Shown here in pieces: positions 34,801-43,565 of a stretch of 64,000 nucleotides of DNA. Origin of the DNA: Scilla litardierei. Taxonomy: Eukaryota; Streptophyta; Magnoliopsida; Asparagales; Asparagaceae. How positions within the stretch are numbered: the first letter of the stretch is position 1; each line of letters begins with the position of its first letter. Both the position numbers and the translations under genes were made by a program. The notes under the pieces were generated by a model, which did not search any database, was not told where the DNA came from, and was given only the letters and a program-made list of their open reading frames with translations. The stretch covers positions 167,982,319 through 168,046,318 of the forward strand of contig CM061140.1 in assembly GCA_030789695.1 (NCBI GenBank), read 5' to 3'.

Positions 34801-37800
34801 ACAATTCGTGCAATTGATGGGAACTCTAAATCAATTAGCGACGAACAACAAAGGGGATGGGAACCTTAAATCAACGGGAAATGCGCCACCTTTGGGCAAA
34901 GGGAAGTATAAAGTTGAGAACTTTGACCCGGAAAACGATTTTTTGGTGGAGGAATTTGTCGAAGATTATGGAGGAGTCATGGAGGGTCGATTATCGAGAA
35001 GAAGTGAGGCGAAAGGCCGCGGAAGCCCAAGGATGGACCCACGACCACGATCAACCCCTCGGGAGTGCGCGCGGTATCGGCGGGGGGCCGCAGCACCCTC
35101 CCCAGTGGCCCGCCGCCCCCCAAGAGAGCCGCCAGGGAGGCGGCGGCCCCCTGGGCTCGCCCAGGGGCGGTGAACCCCCCTGGGGGGCCGGCGACCTCCC
35201 CTGACCCTCGGGGGGCCGCTGGGGCCCCCAGGACATCCGGGCGGGGCCGGCGGCCCTGCCCCCAGGCAAGCCGCGGCCCTGCCGACACCTCCAGACATGC
35301 GCGCAGCCTTCCGGGAGCTAGCAGGGGCAGCCGCGGCGAGAGGCACCAGCACGTGACTTCGTGGATGACTGGGACCCGTGGAATTTCAGGAACACGGAGA
35401 CTACGGCGAGAGTTACCGGGACCCTCCTGACCCTCGATTTGACGACGGAAGGTGGCACCCACCGTTCCACCACCAGGAGAGACGCACAGCAGGCACCGGG
35501 GGATACAGAGACTACCAAGAGTGGCCAGAGGGCAGATTTGGAGGCGACGAGTGGCACGGAGACCGAGGAGGACCCCATGGATGCTACGAGCGGCGCCAGG
35601 AGAGGTATCAGCACTACCACCAGCCTAGTCAAGGAGAAGGTCGCGGGGACCAGGGGGATTCAATATGGACCGACTTAGGAAGTTGAAGATGCCTATATTC
35701 GATGGAGCGGACCCGGTCTACAGGGCGGAGAGATTTTTTAGAGTCTTCCAGATGACTGAGGAGCAAAAGTTGGAGACTGCTGGCATATGCCTTGATGGAA
35801 AGGCCCTGGCGTGGTTTCAGTGGAAGGACGCGAGGCGCCCCTTTCACTCATGGGAGGAGATCATGGACCAGATGGTAGAGAGGTTCAGAGACCCCCATGT
35901 GGGGAACGTGCGGGAGCAGCTGCTATCTCTCCGACAGGATGGTATTGTGAGAGACTACTTAGAGAGGTTCGAGGCTCTTTCAGGACAGGTGCATGGGGTG
36001 ACCGACGAGACGATGGAGAGCACCTTCATGAAGGGGCTGAAGGCCACTATACGCGCAACGGTACGCATGCATAAGCCTCAGAGTTTGATGGAGGCCTTGG
36101 AGTACGCTCAGATGGCGGAGGACTGGCAGATGGAGGAGAGAAAGGCTACATGTGGTTGGAGTGGACCGGTTTCACGGAATATCCCGACCGCGACAGGGAA
36201 ACAGAAGGCAGCTACAGTGGCAGATTAAGCAAGTATTGAGAAGACTGGAGAGCAGAGCAGCGCACCGCCAGCGGGGGGTCAGTTTAGGAGGATGACTGAC
36301 GCCGAGATGAGGGAGAAGAAGCAGAAGGGGCTATGTTTCAGATGCGATGAGAGGTTCACTCTAGGACACCACTGTGGGGGCCGTAAGCTGCAAGTGTTGA
36401 TTGCAGAGGCAGACGATGAGGATGATGTGGAGGACGAGGGGATCGGAGATGATGACAACTCCCCCTCGGAGTAGCACCGACAGTGATGTCAAGCACCACC
36501 TTGAGGACAAGGTCGATTGATTTTCAGGGGCGGAGTAGTGTTAGACCCACGGGGCACCCGACGCATGCAAGGGGAAACGCGCGCACATGGGCAAGGGGGA
36601 GCCGGCCCAAATAAGAGCATTTTGGTCTTTTTCTTATTTTCTATTGATTTGGAGGAGGGTTTTCCTATTTAAGTTAGGGCTAGCCGTCATTTTAAGGGCA
36701 TGCTTGATTATTGATATTTCGAGAGAACTCTTCGAGAGTCCTTAGGTAGATCTAGGAGAGTGCGGACGTCCTCGCTTACTGACGTCTTGGGAGGAGAGCA
36801 CACCTCTTTTGTGCTCAATTATCTTGTTCTTCATTATTAGTTCTCTATAAAAATTGCATCTTTTGTTAGTTCCTAACAGTTTCCTTTCCTTGTTTGCCAC
36901 GGTGTGCAGTGTATTATTGCACATGAAGGCATTTGGACTGCCTTCACAATGTGACGATGAAGAACTTAGCAAAGGCAAAATGAAGGAAACATGATAGAAG
37001 CTTTTGTGCTAGAGAGGCGTATATTATATACAATATCATGTATACTAGTTTGATTATAGATCCATTCATTCATGGAACAATTAATGTACTGTGGTTTCCT
37101 TTTTTGCCATGGTGTGCAGTGTATTATTTGCACATGAAAATTTTGATTTGTTAGGCTAGTAAGATATGGTGCAATAATTAATTGAGTTTATATAAGCCGT
37201 ATTAATACAAATACGTAACTTATAATTTTTCGTCTCTTTATAGAAAATAGAGAACTAGCTGAAAATCTTGCAATATTATTCCTTTTGGCTCTTTGAGTAA
37301 GGCTATAGTTCTTTATAGATATCCTGCTTTAGGCATTAGAAACAAAACCTGTCCTTTAATGGGCGGTGATTATATATACAACCCAAACCCAAACCTGATA
37401 ACACTTCAGATTTCGCGCCAAAGTCTTAGGGTTTTAGGGTTTTGGGGCTGCGCCAAGCACCATGAAACTGGTGTTTTAAGGACAAAAAATTTATCAAATG
37501 GGTTAGTTCCTTTATGGGTCAAACGCATCACTCGCAGATCGGCTGCGGGCAGCCTACCCTTGACACATGAATAAATAGGTCTGGTACGGATTGGAGTAAA
37601 GATGTCCCGCCAAGAACCCGACCCAACCCAATTGCCACCCCTATATAAAATTGATTGTACTTATATCAACTCCAACTATGATGTTTCCCAACAATCCCGG
37701 AAGCATACAGATCTTTATATATGACCTGTTTCACCATTTTATGGTTACGTCAACTAGTGTTTTTAACGGAAAGCTAGCTTAGTTTCATTTCATTTTGTCT

Positions 37801-40271
37801 ATAATGGGAGGCTAGGTCATCAATATTTGAGATGCAAGAAAATTGAAGCTGTGCTAATTGATTTTGATGGTGTTTTTTAATGACACCAACCTGTTGATAG
37901 AGTAGGTAGAGAAAGATGATAATCTCTTACATGATAGCACTGTTTTCATTATGCGTACGGTCCAGGAGCGCCTTGTGCATATGCGGATTATGCGGCCGAT
38001 TATGTGGATCATGCCGTTTACATGAAAATGAATATTTTAGTAAATAAATAAGCAATAAATATATATACATATATATGATATATGTGTGTGTTTGTGTATA
38101 TTAAATTAAAAAAACCTTAAAAGATGGTAACACGGAAAAAATCATGGCAACTGTTAAAAACATGGCTTAATCAACGAGGCGATTAATACATACAATAACT
38201 AAAGTCCCAGCAAGCAACACAAAATATAAATATTTTGTTTTATATCCAAATCAAAAGTATGTCTAACACAAATACTTTGAAATAACAAAAGATACATAAT
38301 CTATTCCATATCTACTCATCGTCTTCATCTTCATAACAAATATCATCATCTAATCCCAATCAGAAGGAATTTCATCAATGTCATTAAAAATATTATCACA
38401 ACCTTCCAAATCTTCTCCATCTGAATGCTTTTGAACACCATCCATTGCTACACTAGAAGAATTCTTTTTTCTCCTTACATATGTTATCAATGTTCTTTAC
38501 CCCTAAGTGGATCTCCACTAGCCTAGGCAATAATTTTGCCTATGCAAGTTGATTTCTATTGAGTGAAACCTTTAAAAACAAAAAACCTGATTATTTTAAT
38601 GCTTAACGGGTCGGGTTTCTTAACGGGTCGGGTTTTTTAGTTGCCAATTATGCACCCGCATATTCGCATATGCGGGCGCATAAAAGTTATGTGGCCGATT
38701 ATGCAGCCAACTGCATACTTTGACCGCATACCCTAGTTTTTCATGTGGACAGCCTCCTTATATGAGGCCGCATATGCAATCGCATGTAACTTGTTTTAGA
38801 ACACTGGATGATAGAGTAAATCAATGAAAAGATAAAGCACGTGCTGAAAAAGAACTTGTCATAAGCCATCTATGTTGGGATAAGGAGACTGATATCTGCA
38901 ATCGGATAAGCACTGGCAGATGCCTAGTCGAAACTAATGTTTCAAACCTTAGTTTGTATGGTCTAAAGTCTTTAATGAGAATGTTGTATATGTTAAGACA
39001 TGATATATTGTAAGAAATTAGAGTGCAAACCAATTTTTCTCATTATTTTTCTTTCTATTCTTTTTCAATTTTCATTTTCCACAAAAATTGTTGCAGTAAT
39101 GTGCAATATTCAACGTAACCATAACACTTGTATGTAACATAAGAATCATGTACATATGCATACGCTCAAAGTACGTGCTAGGTAAAAAGGTTCCAATTAC
39201 ATTTGGCATGTCATATGAAAGGATCTTATTATTTTCACATGGCATGTAATATTTTATTTTTGGTTTTGTTTATATCAATGCTATATCATTGCTGATTAAT
39301 TAAATTGCTACTGTCATTTCAGATTTGTTGGTTTTGTTGCTTCTGGTTGTAATGACATTTTTTTCTCTCTATGAATCTGTTTTGTTGTAATGCTGATAAT
39401 AATTAGACAGTGATTGTTGTGTTCTTGTTTTAAGTCATTATTGGACTGCTGGCCATGCTGTCTTTCAAATAGTGGATGTGTAATGATCCTTCTGGATCGC
39501 ATTTGCTTGTCGACCGACGAGCATGTGTGCATTGCTTCAAAGATTGATTCCCAGAGAGTATCAATATACATATAATTACTGTGATGATGATTCCTGAAAG
39601 AAGATTAGCGAACTTTGATTTCCCTCTACTAATCACCATGATTCCTTCTATCTATTGCCTTGTGTTTTAAATTATGATAAAGTTGCAGCCATCATTGTGT
39701 TGATAGGAAGCGTCTTGCAGCTGTCATTGTGTTGATAGGAAGTGTCTTACTCTCTTATAGGAGTTAATCAGTTCCATGTTGTTAGCCGTCGACAGTTTTT
39801 TGTGTGTTTGATGCGCTTTTCTCATTGCAATCTGTTATTGTCCTAGTAGCCTCCTTGAAACGTGTGGAATCTGAATGTAATGAGCATCCTAGTTGTGTGC
39901 GCGCTGTAATAGGATTTCGTTTTTTTGATGGGTTATTGTCTTTCTTGCAGGTGGATGCAGTGGTGTACTTGGTGGATGCATTTGATAAGGAGAGGTTTGC
40001 GGAGTCAAAGAAGGAGCTTGATGCCCTGCTGTCGGATGAGTCCCTCGCCAACGTCCCATTCCTCATCCTGGGCAACAAGATTGACATCCCATATGCAGCA
40101 TCAGAAGAGGAGCTCCGCTATCACCTTGGACTGAGTAATTTCACCACTGGGAAGGGCAAGGTGAACCTTTCGGACTCCAATGTCCGCCCACTCGAGGTCT
40201 TCATGTGCAGCATCGTCCGCAAGATGGGCTATGGCGATGGCTTTAAGTGGCTCTCCCAATACATCAAGTGA
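28762..40271 (+). CDS. SAR1: SAR1 small GTPase (COPII), three exons, complete
   Basis: The joined exons 28762-28890, 29143-29274 and 39951-40271 give 193 codons, exactly the usual length of plant Sar1. Sar1 is the GTPase that starts COPII coat assembly at the endoplasmic reticulum. Its N-terminal hydrophobic helix ([16 protein letters not shown], residues 1-16) inserts into the membrane on GTP binding. Visible motifs are GLDNAGKT (27-34), switch I Thr (55), DLGGH with the catalytic His (70-74), NKID (129-132) and CSI (173-175). There is no C-terminal lipid signal, as expected. All splice sites are GT-AG and in phase 0. Intron 2 spans 10,676 bp and is full of transposable elements. Nothing breaks the coding sequence, so function is likely kept if the long intron is spliced. 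Confidence 0.97.
29143..29274 (+). CDS. SAR1: SAR1 exon 2
   Basis: It encodes 44 codons from RLVQ to YYAK, covering switch I and switch II (DLGGHQ). The acceptor TTGCGCAG ends at 29142 and the donor AAG|GTCTAATT begins at 29275. Both junctions preserve the frame. Confidence 0.95.
29275..31126 (+). other. SAR1 intron 2, first part
   Basis: AT-rich intron sequence. I see no gene, no clear transposon end and only chance open frames in this stretch. Confidence 0.5.
31127..31406. mobile_element. MITE-like element with imperfect TIRs
   Basis: GTCAGCTACCCAATGAGAAA at 31127 and the inverted GTCAGCTCCCCAAGGAAGAA ending at 31406 form imperfect terminal inverted repeats of about 28 bp around 280 bp. 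The target duplication is unclear (possibly ATAT), so the superfamily is unassigned. It is non-coding and lies in SAR1 intron 2. Confidence 0.5.
31970..32033 (+). repeat. Poly-C, poly-A and (AACC)n tract
   Basis: Twelve C, then 27 A, then about six AACC units in a row, in SAR1 intron 2. It borders the tandem repeat that starts at 32051. Confidence 0.9.
32051..33598 (+). repeat. Three-copy tandem repeat, unit of about 617 bp
   Basis: Copy 1 is 32051-32667, copy 2 about 32668-33156 and copy 3 about 33157-33598. The CTCCCAGATTATG landmark lies at 32224, 32841 and 33157. Copy 2 lacks the tail of the unit and copy 3 lacks its head, as expected from unequal exchange. Copies differ at only a few percent of sites. 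No coding is seen. It lies in SAR1 intron 2. Confidence 0.85.
34271..34609 (+). repeat. 5' LTR of the gag-only gypsy element
   Basis: Starts TGTTAGACCC and ends TTTCTAACA. A shared segment near GAGAGTGCGGACGTCCTCGC is also present, inverted, in the LTRs at 43199 and 47287, showing that the two gypsy elements are related. Confidence 0.9.
34613..34624 (+). promoter_or_regulatory. Primer-binding site (Met tRNA type, one change)
   Basis: TGATATCAGAGC differs from the standard TGGTATCAGAGC at one base (G to A) and starts three bases after the LTR end. Confidence 0.7.
34637..36474 (+). pseudogene. Ty3/gypsy gag, frameshifted
   Basis: The N-terminus ([18 protein letters not shown]) is a predicted coiled coil and is homologous to the Gag start at 47259 on the minus strand. 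After about 34970 the sensible reading moves to another frame ([12 protein letters not shown]), passes a Gly/Pro-rich GC-rich segment (35080-35330) and an Arg/Gly/His-rich segment, then moves again into the capsid part at 35665 ([25 protein letters not shown]). A TAA stop lies at 36226-36228. A zinc knuckle of the CX2CX7HXC type ([14 protein letters not shown], 36334-36375) follows in the same frame, then an acidic tail. Such a knuckle is common in chromovirus Gag. At least two frameshifts and one stop make the gene inactive. Confidence 0.8.
36526..36538 (+). promoter_or_regulatory. Polypurine tract of the gag-only gypsy element
   Basis: AGGGGCGGAGTAG lies directly before the 3' LTR. Confidence 0.7.
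36539..36878 (+). repeat. 3' LTR of the gag-only gypsy element
   Basis: 340 bp, differing from the 5' LTR at roughly fifteen positions by eye, including ACGCATGCAAGG against ACGCACGCAGGG near the start. This indicates insertion some time ago. Confidence 0.9.
37938..38806. mobile_element. Short hAT-like element with near-perfect 8-bp target duplication
   Basis: Flanks are CATGATAG (37930-37937) and GATGATAG (38807-38814), matching at 7 of 8. The ends are CACTGTTTTC and TAGAACACTG, a weak inverted repeat resembling the CAGTGTTTT ends of some plant hAT elements. The 869-bp body has repeated ATATGCGG and GGCCGATTATG words in both orientations and no transposase. It lies in SAR1 intron 2. Confidence 0.6.
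38815..39950 (+). other. SAR1 intron 2, last part
   Basis: AT-rich intron ending in a TTTCTTGCAG acceptor. GGAAGCGTCTTGCAGCTGTCATTGTGTTGATA near 39708 is partly repeated about 30 bp later. I see no gene. Confidence 0.5.
39951..40271 (+). CDS. SAR1: SAR1 exon 3 with stop
   Basis: It encodes 106 codons plus TGA, from [10 protein letters not shown] to LSQYIK, with the guanine-binding NKID and CSI motifs. The acceptor TTTCTTGCAG ends at 39950. The exon is GC-rich compared with the surrounding intron. Confidence 0.95.
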   Translation: MDAVVYLVDAFDKERFAESKKELDALLSDESLANVPFLILGNKIDIPYAASEEELRYHLGLSNFTTGKGKVNLSDSNVRPLEVFMCSIVRKMGYGDGFKWLSQYIK

Positions 40272-41695
40272 GCCAGCTTATCACTGTCGAGCCGTGCATC
40301 GTTTCTTTTTGTTTGCTGTTGCCTGCTCTCCATACATATGTATTGACAACAGAGATTTTTCATTTTCATCTGGGTTGGGTGTTGAAGAAAACGTCAGAAT
40401 ATTTAATGGATCATGGAAACAGTGTAAAATTGATGGGTTTGTAATGTTTAACATCTAGTTCAGGGATTTCATTTTTGTGGGCGTGCGTTGTTGTTATGCA
40501 GCTCGTAAATCTTTTGTTCTTTCAAAGTATTCGTCAAGTTAAGACCTTTCAAATTTTATCATCAGGCATTTGCGGTTGAGACTTGGTTTGTTGTATCCAA
40601 ATCCCTTACATCTCTTCACCCAGATTTGATGTTTGGCATGCTTCCACTCTTCTATAATTGGATGTTCTTTGTTTAACGTTTTGGGCGTCCAGTCAGGATC
40701 ATAAAACTTGGAAGTCTGGACGGATCCACCAGTTGCGATGCCTTTTAGAAGTTTAGCACATTATGTTCAAATTTATTTACTTGTGATTTGAGTAATAACC
40801 GAGTCCTGCCCCATTTATTTTGAAAGAGGCTCGAGCTAAAAAATTCAATCAAGAAATTTGAACGGAGGGCGCACAGGCTTATAGGCGTCGAGCCGTGCCT
40901 GGTCAGTTCAGCTCCTGAACGGAGGAAAGGACTAATATATGACTTAATTATTTGTTTTTATACATATTTTGGGTGCATGCACGCATGTCTACAATACATC
41001 ATACATGAATTAACGATGTATTTTGCCTCACTAATGCATATCTAGTCAATTATGGTCCTACTAATACTATTATCTTAATAGGATTAAAAAAATGGCATTA
41101 TTAGATTTTGATAGTGAACTTAAATTGGCGTTTTATTGGAAAACAGTAACAAAGTATATTTGAAAGTTTTGGTAAATTTAGCCAAATTCCTTCCAAAACC
41201 ATAACAAGATTCGGCTCAGCTACGGTAATGAGAATACTTCCAAATTACCTTAATTCTATTTTTAAACCTAATGAACACCATGAGCAATTCTGATTTATTT
41301 GATCCAAGACAATGATACCAACGTTTACTATATGCTTACAGAAACGTCTGCAGTTCTGTGGAACTATTTCAAACACGGACACGCAGTAATAAGACAGAGC
41401 TATCACTGAGGAAAAGAAATGGCTTCAATGTTCTCAAAGATAAACTTACATTTAGTTCTAAAATAAACCCAAATCATCACATAAAATAAGGACTTGCATA
41501 TGCTACACAAGGTTGATAAAACCCCCAACTGGCAATCTTAAAAACAAATGATGTTAATACGATTACAGGGCCAAAAGATAACCCCTAAAAGCAGCAATAG
41601 TTCAGTGTGGCATTGACCTCGTACAGCTTTATATCGCATCTCATCCACTAAACAAAGGAGAGCGTCACTCCGGATCTGGTAGAACAAAAAATATC
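40272..41695. other. SAR1 3' UTR and convergent intergenic region
   Basis: The first few hundred bases should hold the SAR1 3' UTR. The rest is AT-rich with no supported frame and contains the 3' UTR of the minus-strand gene ending at 41696. The two genes point towards each other. Confidence 0.5.
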
Positions 41696-41743
41696 TTACA
41701 TTGCAACATCTGGATCCAATCTTTTCTGGATGGCGGCAGCAGC
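41696..41743 (-). CDS. Terminal coding exon of the same unrecognised gene
   Basis: A 48-nt exon with acceptor TCTGTTCAG before 41743. It encodes AAAAIQKRLDPDVAM and ends in TAA at 41696-41698. In frame with the exon at 41832-41903, it gives a C-terminus that reads like a short helix-turn tail. Function unknown. Confidence 0.6.
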   Translation of the reverse strand, partial: AAAAIQKRLDPDVAM

Positions 41744-41831
41744 CTGAACAGAGCAAATATGCAAGTGTTGCTAACGAAGAATTTTTGGCAATGAGGAAAT
41801 CGGGGAGTCTCCATGGTTACATTACACTCAC

Positions 41832-41903
41832 CTCAAAATTTCCCAATCTATACTGGTAAGCCATTTCTTCCCTCAGACGAGCCTGGTCTTTCATCGCTTG
41901 TGC
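41832..41903 (-). CDS. Penultimate coding exon of an unrecognised gene
   Basis: A 72-nt exon (24 codons) with clean splice sites: acceptor CTCATCTAG before 41903 and donor GAG|GTGAGTG after 41832. The peptide includes ARLREEMAYQYRLGNFE, charged and helix-forming. It joins in frame to the next exon after an 88-nt intron. Splice quality and a plausible peptide favour a real gene on the minus strand, convergent with SAR1. I do not recognise the family, and upstream exons were not found up to 43198, where a gypsy element begins. Confidence 0.6.
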
Positions 41904-43198
41904 CTAGATGAGAGTGAAGCAAGGGTAAGTTCCATTGAGAAAAACAATGCGACTTATTGACAACAATTAGGCATTCCATTGGTACCGCAAAATATCCGTC
42001 AACAAAAGGAAGCAATGCTCTTTTCCCCAGCAGCTTTTAACATTACTTGTCATTGCTCCTTTTTGAAAGGAAAGCCTTTCTTGAATACATGGGAAATTTT
42101 TTCTATCTATTTCACTGAATGGTTTCTACATACCAACAAAATTCCAGCTATTGGTTCCAGATATCATTCAGTTACTATATAAGAAGTTTGCAATCTGTTT
42201 TTACATGGTAGTACAAAATGCCAATGGCATAATTAGTACATATCATGGGTTACGAAAACGTCTTCTGGGGCTAATCCGCTAATATTATATATCAGATATT
42301 AACGGAACCATATAAAATTTTATTGTGAACCCCTCTTTATCCAGACCCTTTCATTCTTTCAGGAAATTTGGCCGGTGTATTCTTTTGCTACATGAGCATA
42401 AGCTGCATGGCCAAAAATGTATCTACCCATCAACTGGCTTTAAGAGATACTGGCAGGAACCTCTCTCTCAAATCCACCTACTGAAGTAAGAGCACCCACT
42501 TACAATGGTTACAGTGGGCTGATGGCAGGAGTAGAACTGGTTAATTATTTTATTGAGATTTATCAACATCTAGCCAATGTCCTCTTAGTATGAAAATAGT
42601 CAATTGATGATGATGATGATGATGATCTTCATCCACATAGAGTTACATATCCTTGAGACTCGGGCTAGAAACTTGGGCGGTTTTATGCACACAAACAAGC
42701 AAGAACAGCTTCAACAAACTCCATGCATAACAAAAGTTCAGCTGTCAACAATTCTTGCATGAAAATTGCCAAGTGCTAAGCTTTCTTGATAACCGTGCAA
42801 AGCTTTCTTGATAACCATTGTAAGTTGTAACCCACAATCCATCCAGTTAAGCCTTTGGAACAAAGTGCTAAGCCTTTGGAACAAAGTGCTAAGCCTTTGG
42901 AACAAAGTGCTTTTGTACAAGGCTAAAATTTCCTGATCTATCGAAAACTTTAATCAATTCTCTTTATACTATCATGAACTATCTAAATTCTTCAAAATCA
43001 AGGTTTGAAAACTTAGTTTCAATAACGGTCCTTTAAAAAAATGGGTTTCAACAAGTTTGTTAGTTTTGTTGGTTTCATTTTATAGTTTTAGATTCGGATT
43101 ATTTTTATGTATATGTTTATAGATGCAGGTCCCCACTGCCACTCAAAAGAGGAAAGAGAGATGGATTAAAAATTATAAAAAGTATATTGGGTGCCAAC
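41904..43198. other. Probable intron or intergenic sequence
   Basis: AT-rich, with no convincing exon on either strand. If the minus-strand gene is intact, its intron extends here and perhaps through the gypsy element at 43199-47644. A (GAT)n run lies at about 42606-42624. Confidence 0.4.
42849..42911 (+). repeat. 21-bp unit repeated three times
   Basis: Three perfect head-to-tail copies of a 21-bp unit starting AAGCCTTTGGAAC, at 42849, 42870 and 42891. Just upstream (about 42778-42816) AAGCTTTCTTGATAACC is also repeated twice. Confidence 0.95.
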
Positions 43199-43552
43199 TG
43201 AATCAAGCAAAACTGAACTTATATTGATCAAAACAGCGAATAAAAGATAAATTGGCTACAATTCTAGGGGCAACCACCCTCCCAAGATGCCGATAAGCGA
43301 GGACGTCCGCACTCTCCTAAGATCCCTCGAAGAACTCTCGAAGGACTCTCACAAAATATCAATAATAAGCATAAAGAGATCAATGACAGCTATCCCTAGC
43401 TTAAGAATAAACTCCCCCTCTAAACAATTACAAGTTTGCCATTAAAATATTAATAAAGAGAAAGGGGTCGAAAACGTCCCTGGGGGTTCGGCTGGACTTG
43501 CGCGCGCAGCTGGGTGCAGGTGCGACGCCTTTGGTAGGTGCATATCCCATCA
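43199..43552 (-). repeat. 3' LTR of the pol-bearing gypsy element
   Basis: 354 bp. On the minus strand it starts TGATGGGATATGC. It aligns along its length with 47287-47644, with perhaps 7-8 percent difference by eye. Confidence 0.85.
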
Positions 43553-43565
43553 CTACTCCCCTCCC
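43553..43565 (-). promoter_or_regulatory. Polypurine tract of the pol-bearing gypsy element
   Basis: On the minus strand GGGAGGGGAGTAG directly precedes the 3' LTR. It shares the GGAGTAG ending with the tract of the gag-only element. Confidence 0.8.

Larger units (their letters stand above)
34271..36878 (+). mobile_element. Gag-only Ty3/gypsy retrotransposon, complete ends
   Basis: LTRs of 339 and 340 bp (34271-34609 and 36539-36878) start TGTTAGACCC and end CTAACA. Perfect target duplications GTTTC flank the element (34266-34270 and 36879-36883). A Met-tRNA-type PBS and a polypurine tract are in place. The 1.93-kb interior encodes only Gag; protease, RT, RNase H and integrase are missing. 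Just before the polypurine tract, CACCTTGAGGACAAGGTCG can be read as the HLEDKV motif that ends many chromovirus integrases, so the interior looks like an internal deletion from gag to the end of pol. It lies within the hAT element in SAR1 intron 2. Confidence 0.9.
34093..37140 (+). repeat. Tandem duplication of about 215 bp, split by the gypsy element
   Basis: The unit at 34093-34270 (continuing at 36884-36923) is repeated at 36924-37140. Landmarks are ACTGCCTTCACAATG, GAAGCTTTTGTG and CATGTATACTAGTTTG. The gypsy element inserted at GTTTC in the first copy, and the same GTTTC is uninterrupted in the second copy at about 37094, giving an empty-site comparison inside the window. Confidence 0.8.
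33824..37643. mobile_element. hAT-type element carrying a nested gypsy element
   Basis: It starts TAGGGGTGGCAATT and ends AATTGCCACCCCTA, a perfect 14-bp inverted repeat of the TAGGGGTGGCAA type common in plant hAT elements. The 8-bp flanks are CATAGAAC (33816-33823) and TATAAAAT (37644-37651), matching at five sites; the three differences are all C-to-T or G-to-A. Without the gypsy insertion it is about 1.2 kb with no transposase, so it is non-autonomous. Inside it is a tandem duplication of about 215 bp. Confidence 0.7.

Noticed and set aside
34966..35462. Long minus-strand frames over the GC-rich gag segment
   Set aside because: High GC lowers stop frequency in all frames. The Gag reading on the plus strand is supported by homology.
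39804..40271. 155-codon frame ending in SAR1 exon 3
   Set aside because: Its first 49 codons are intron 2. The AG acceptor at 39950 gives the known Sar1 protein.
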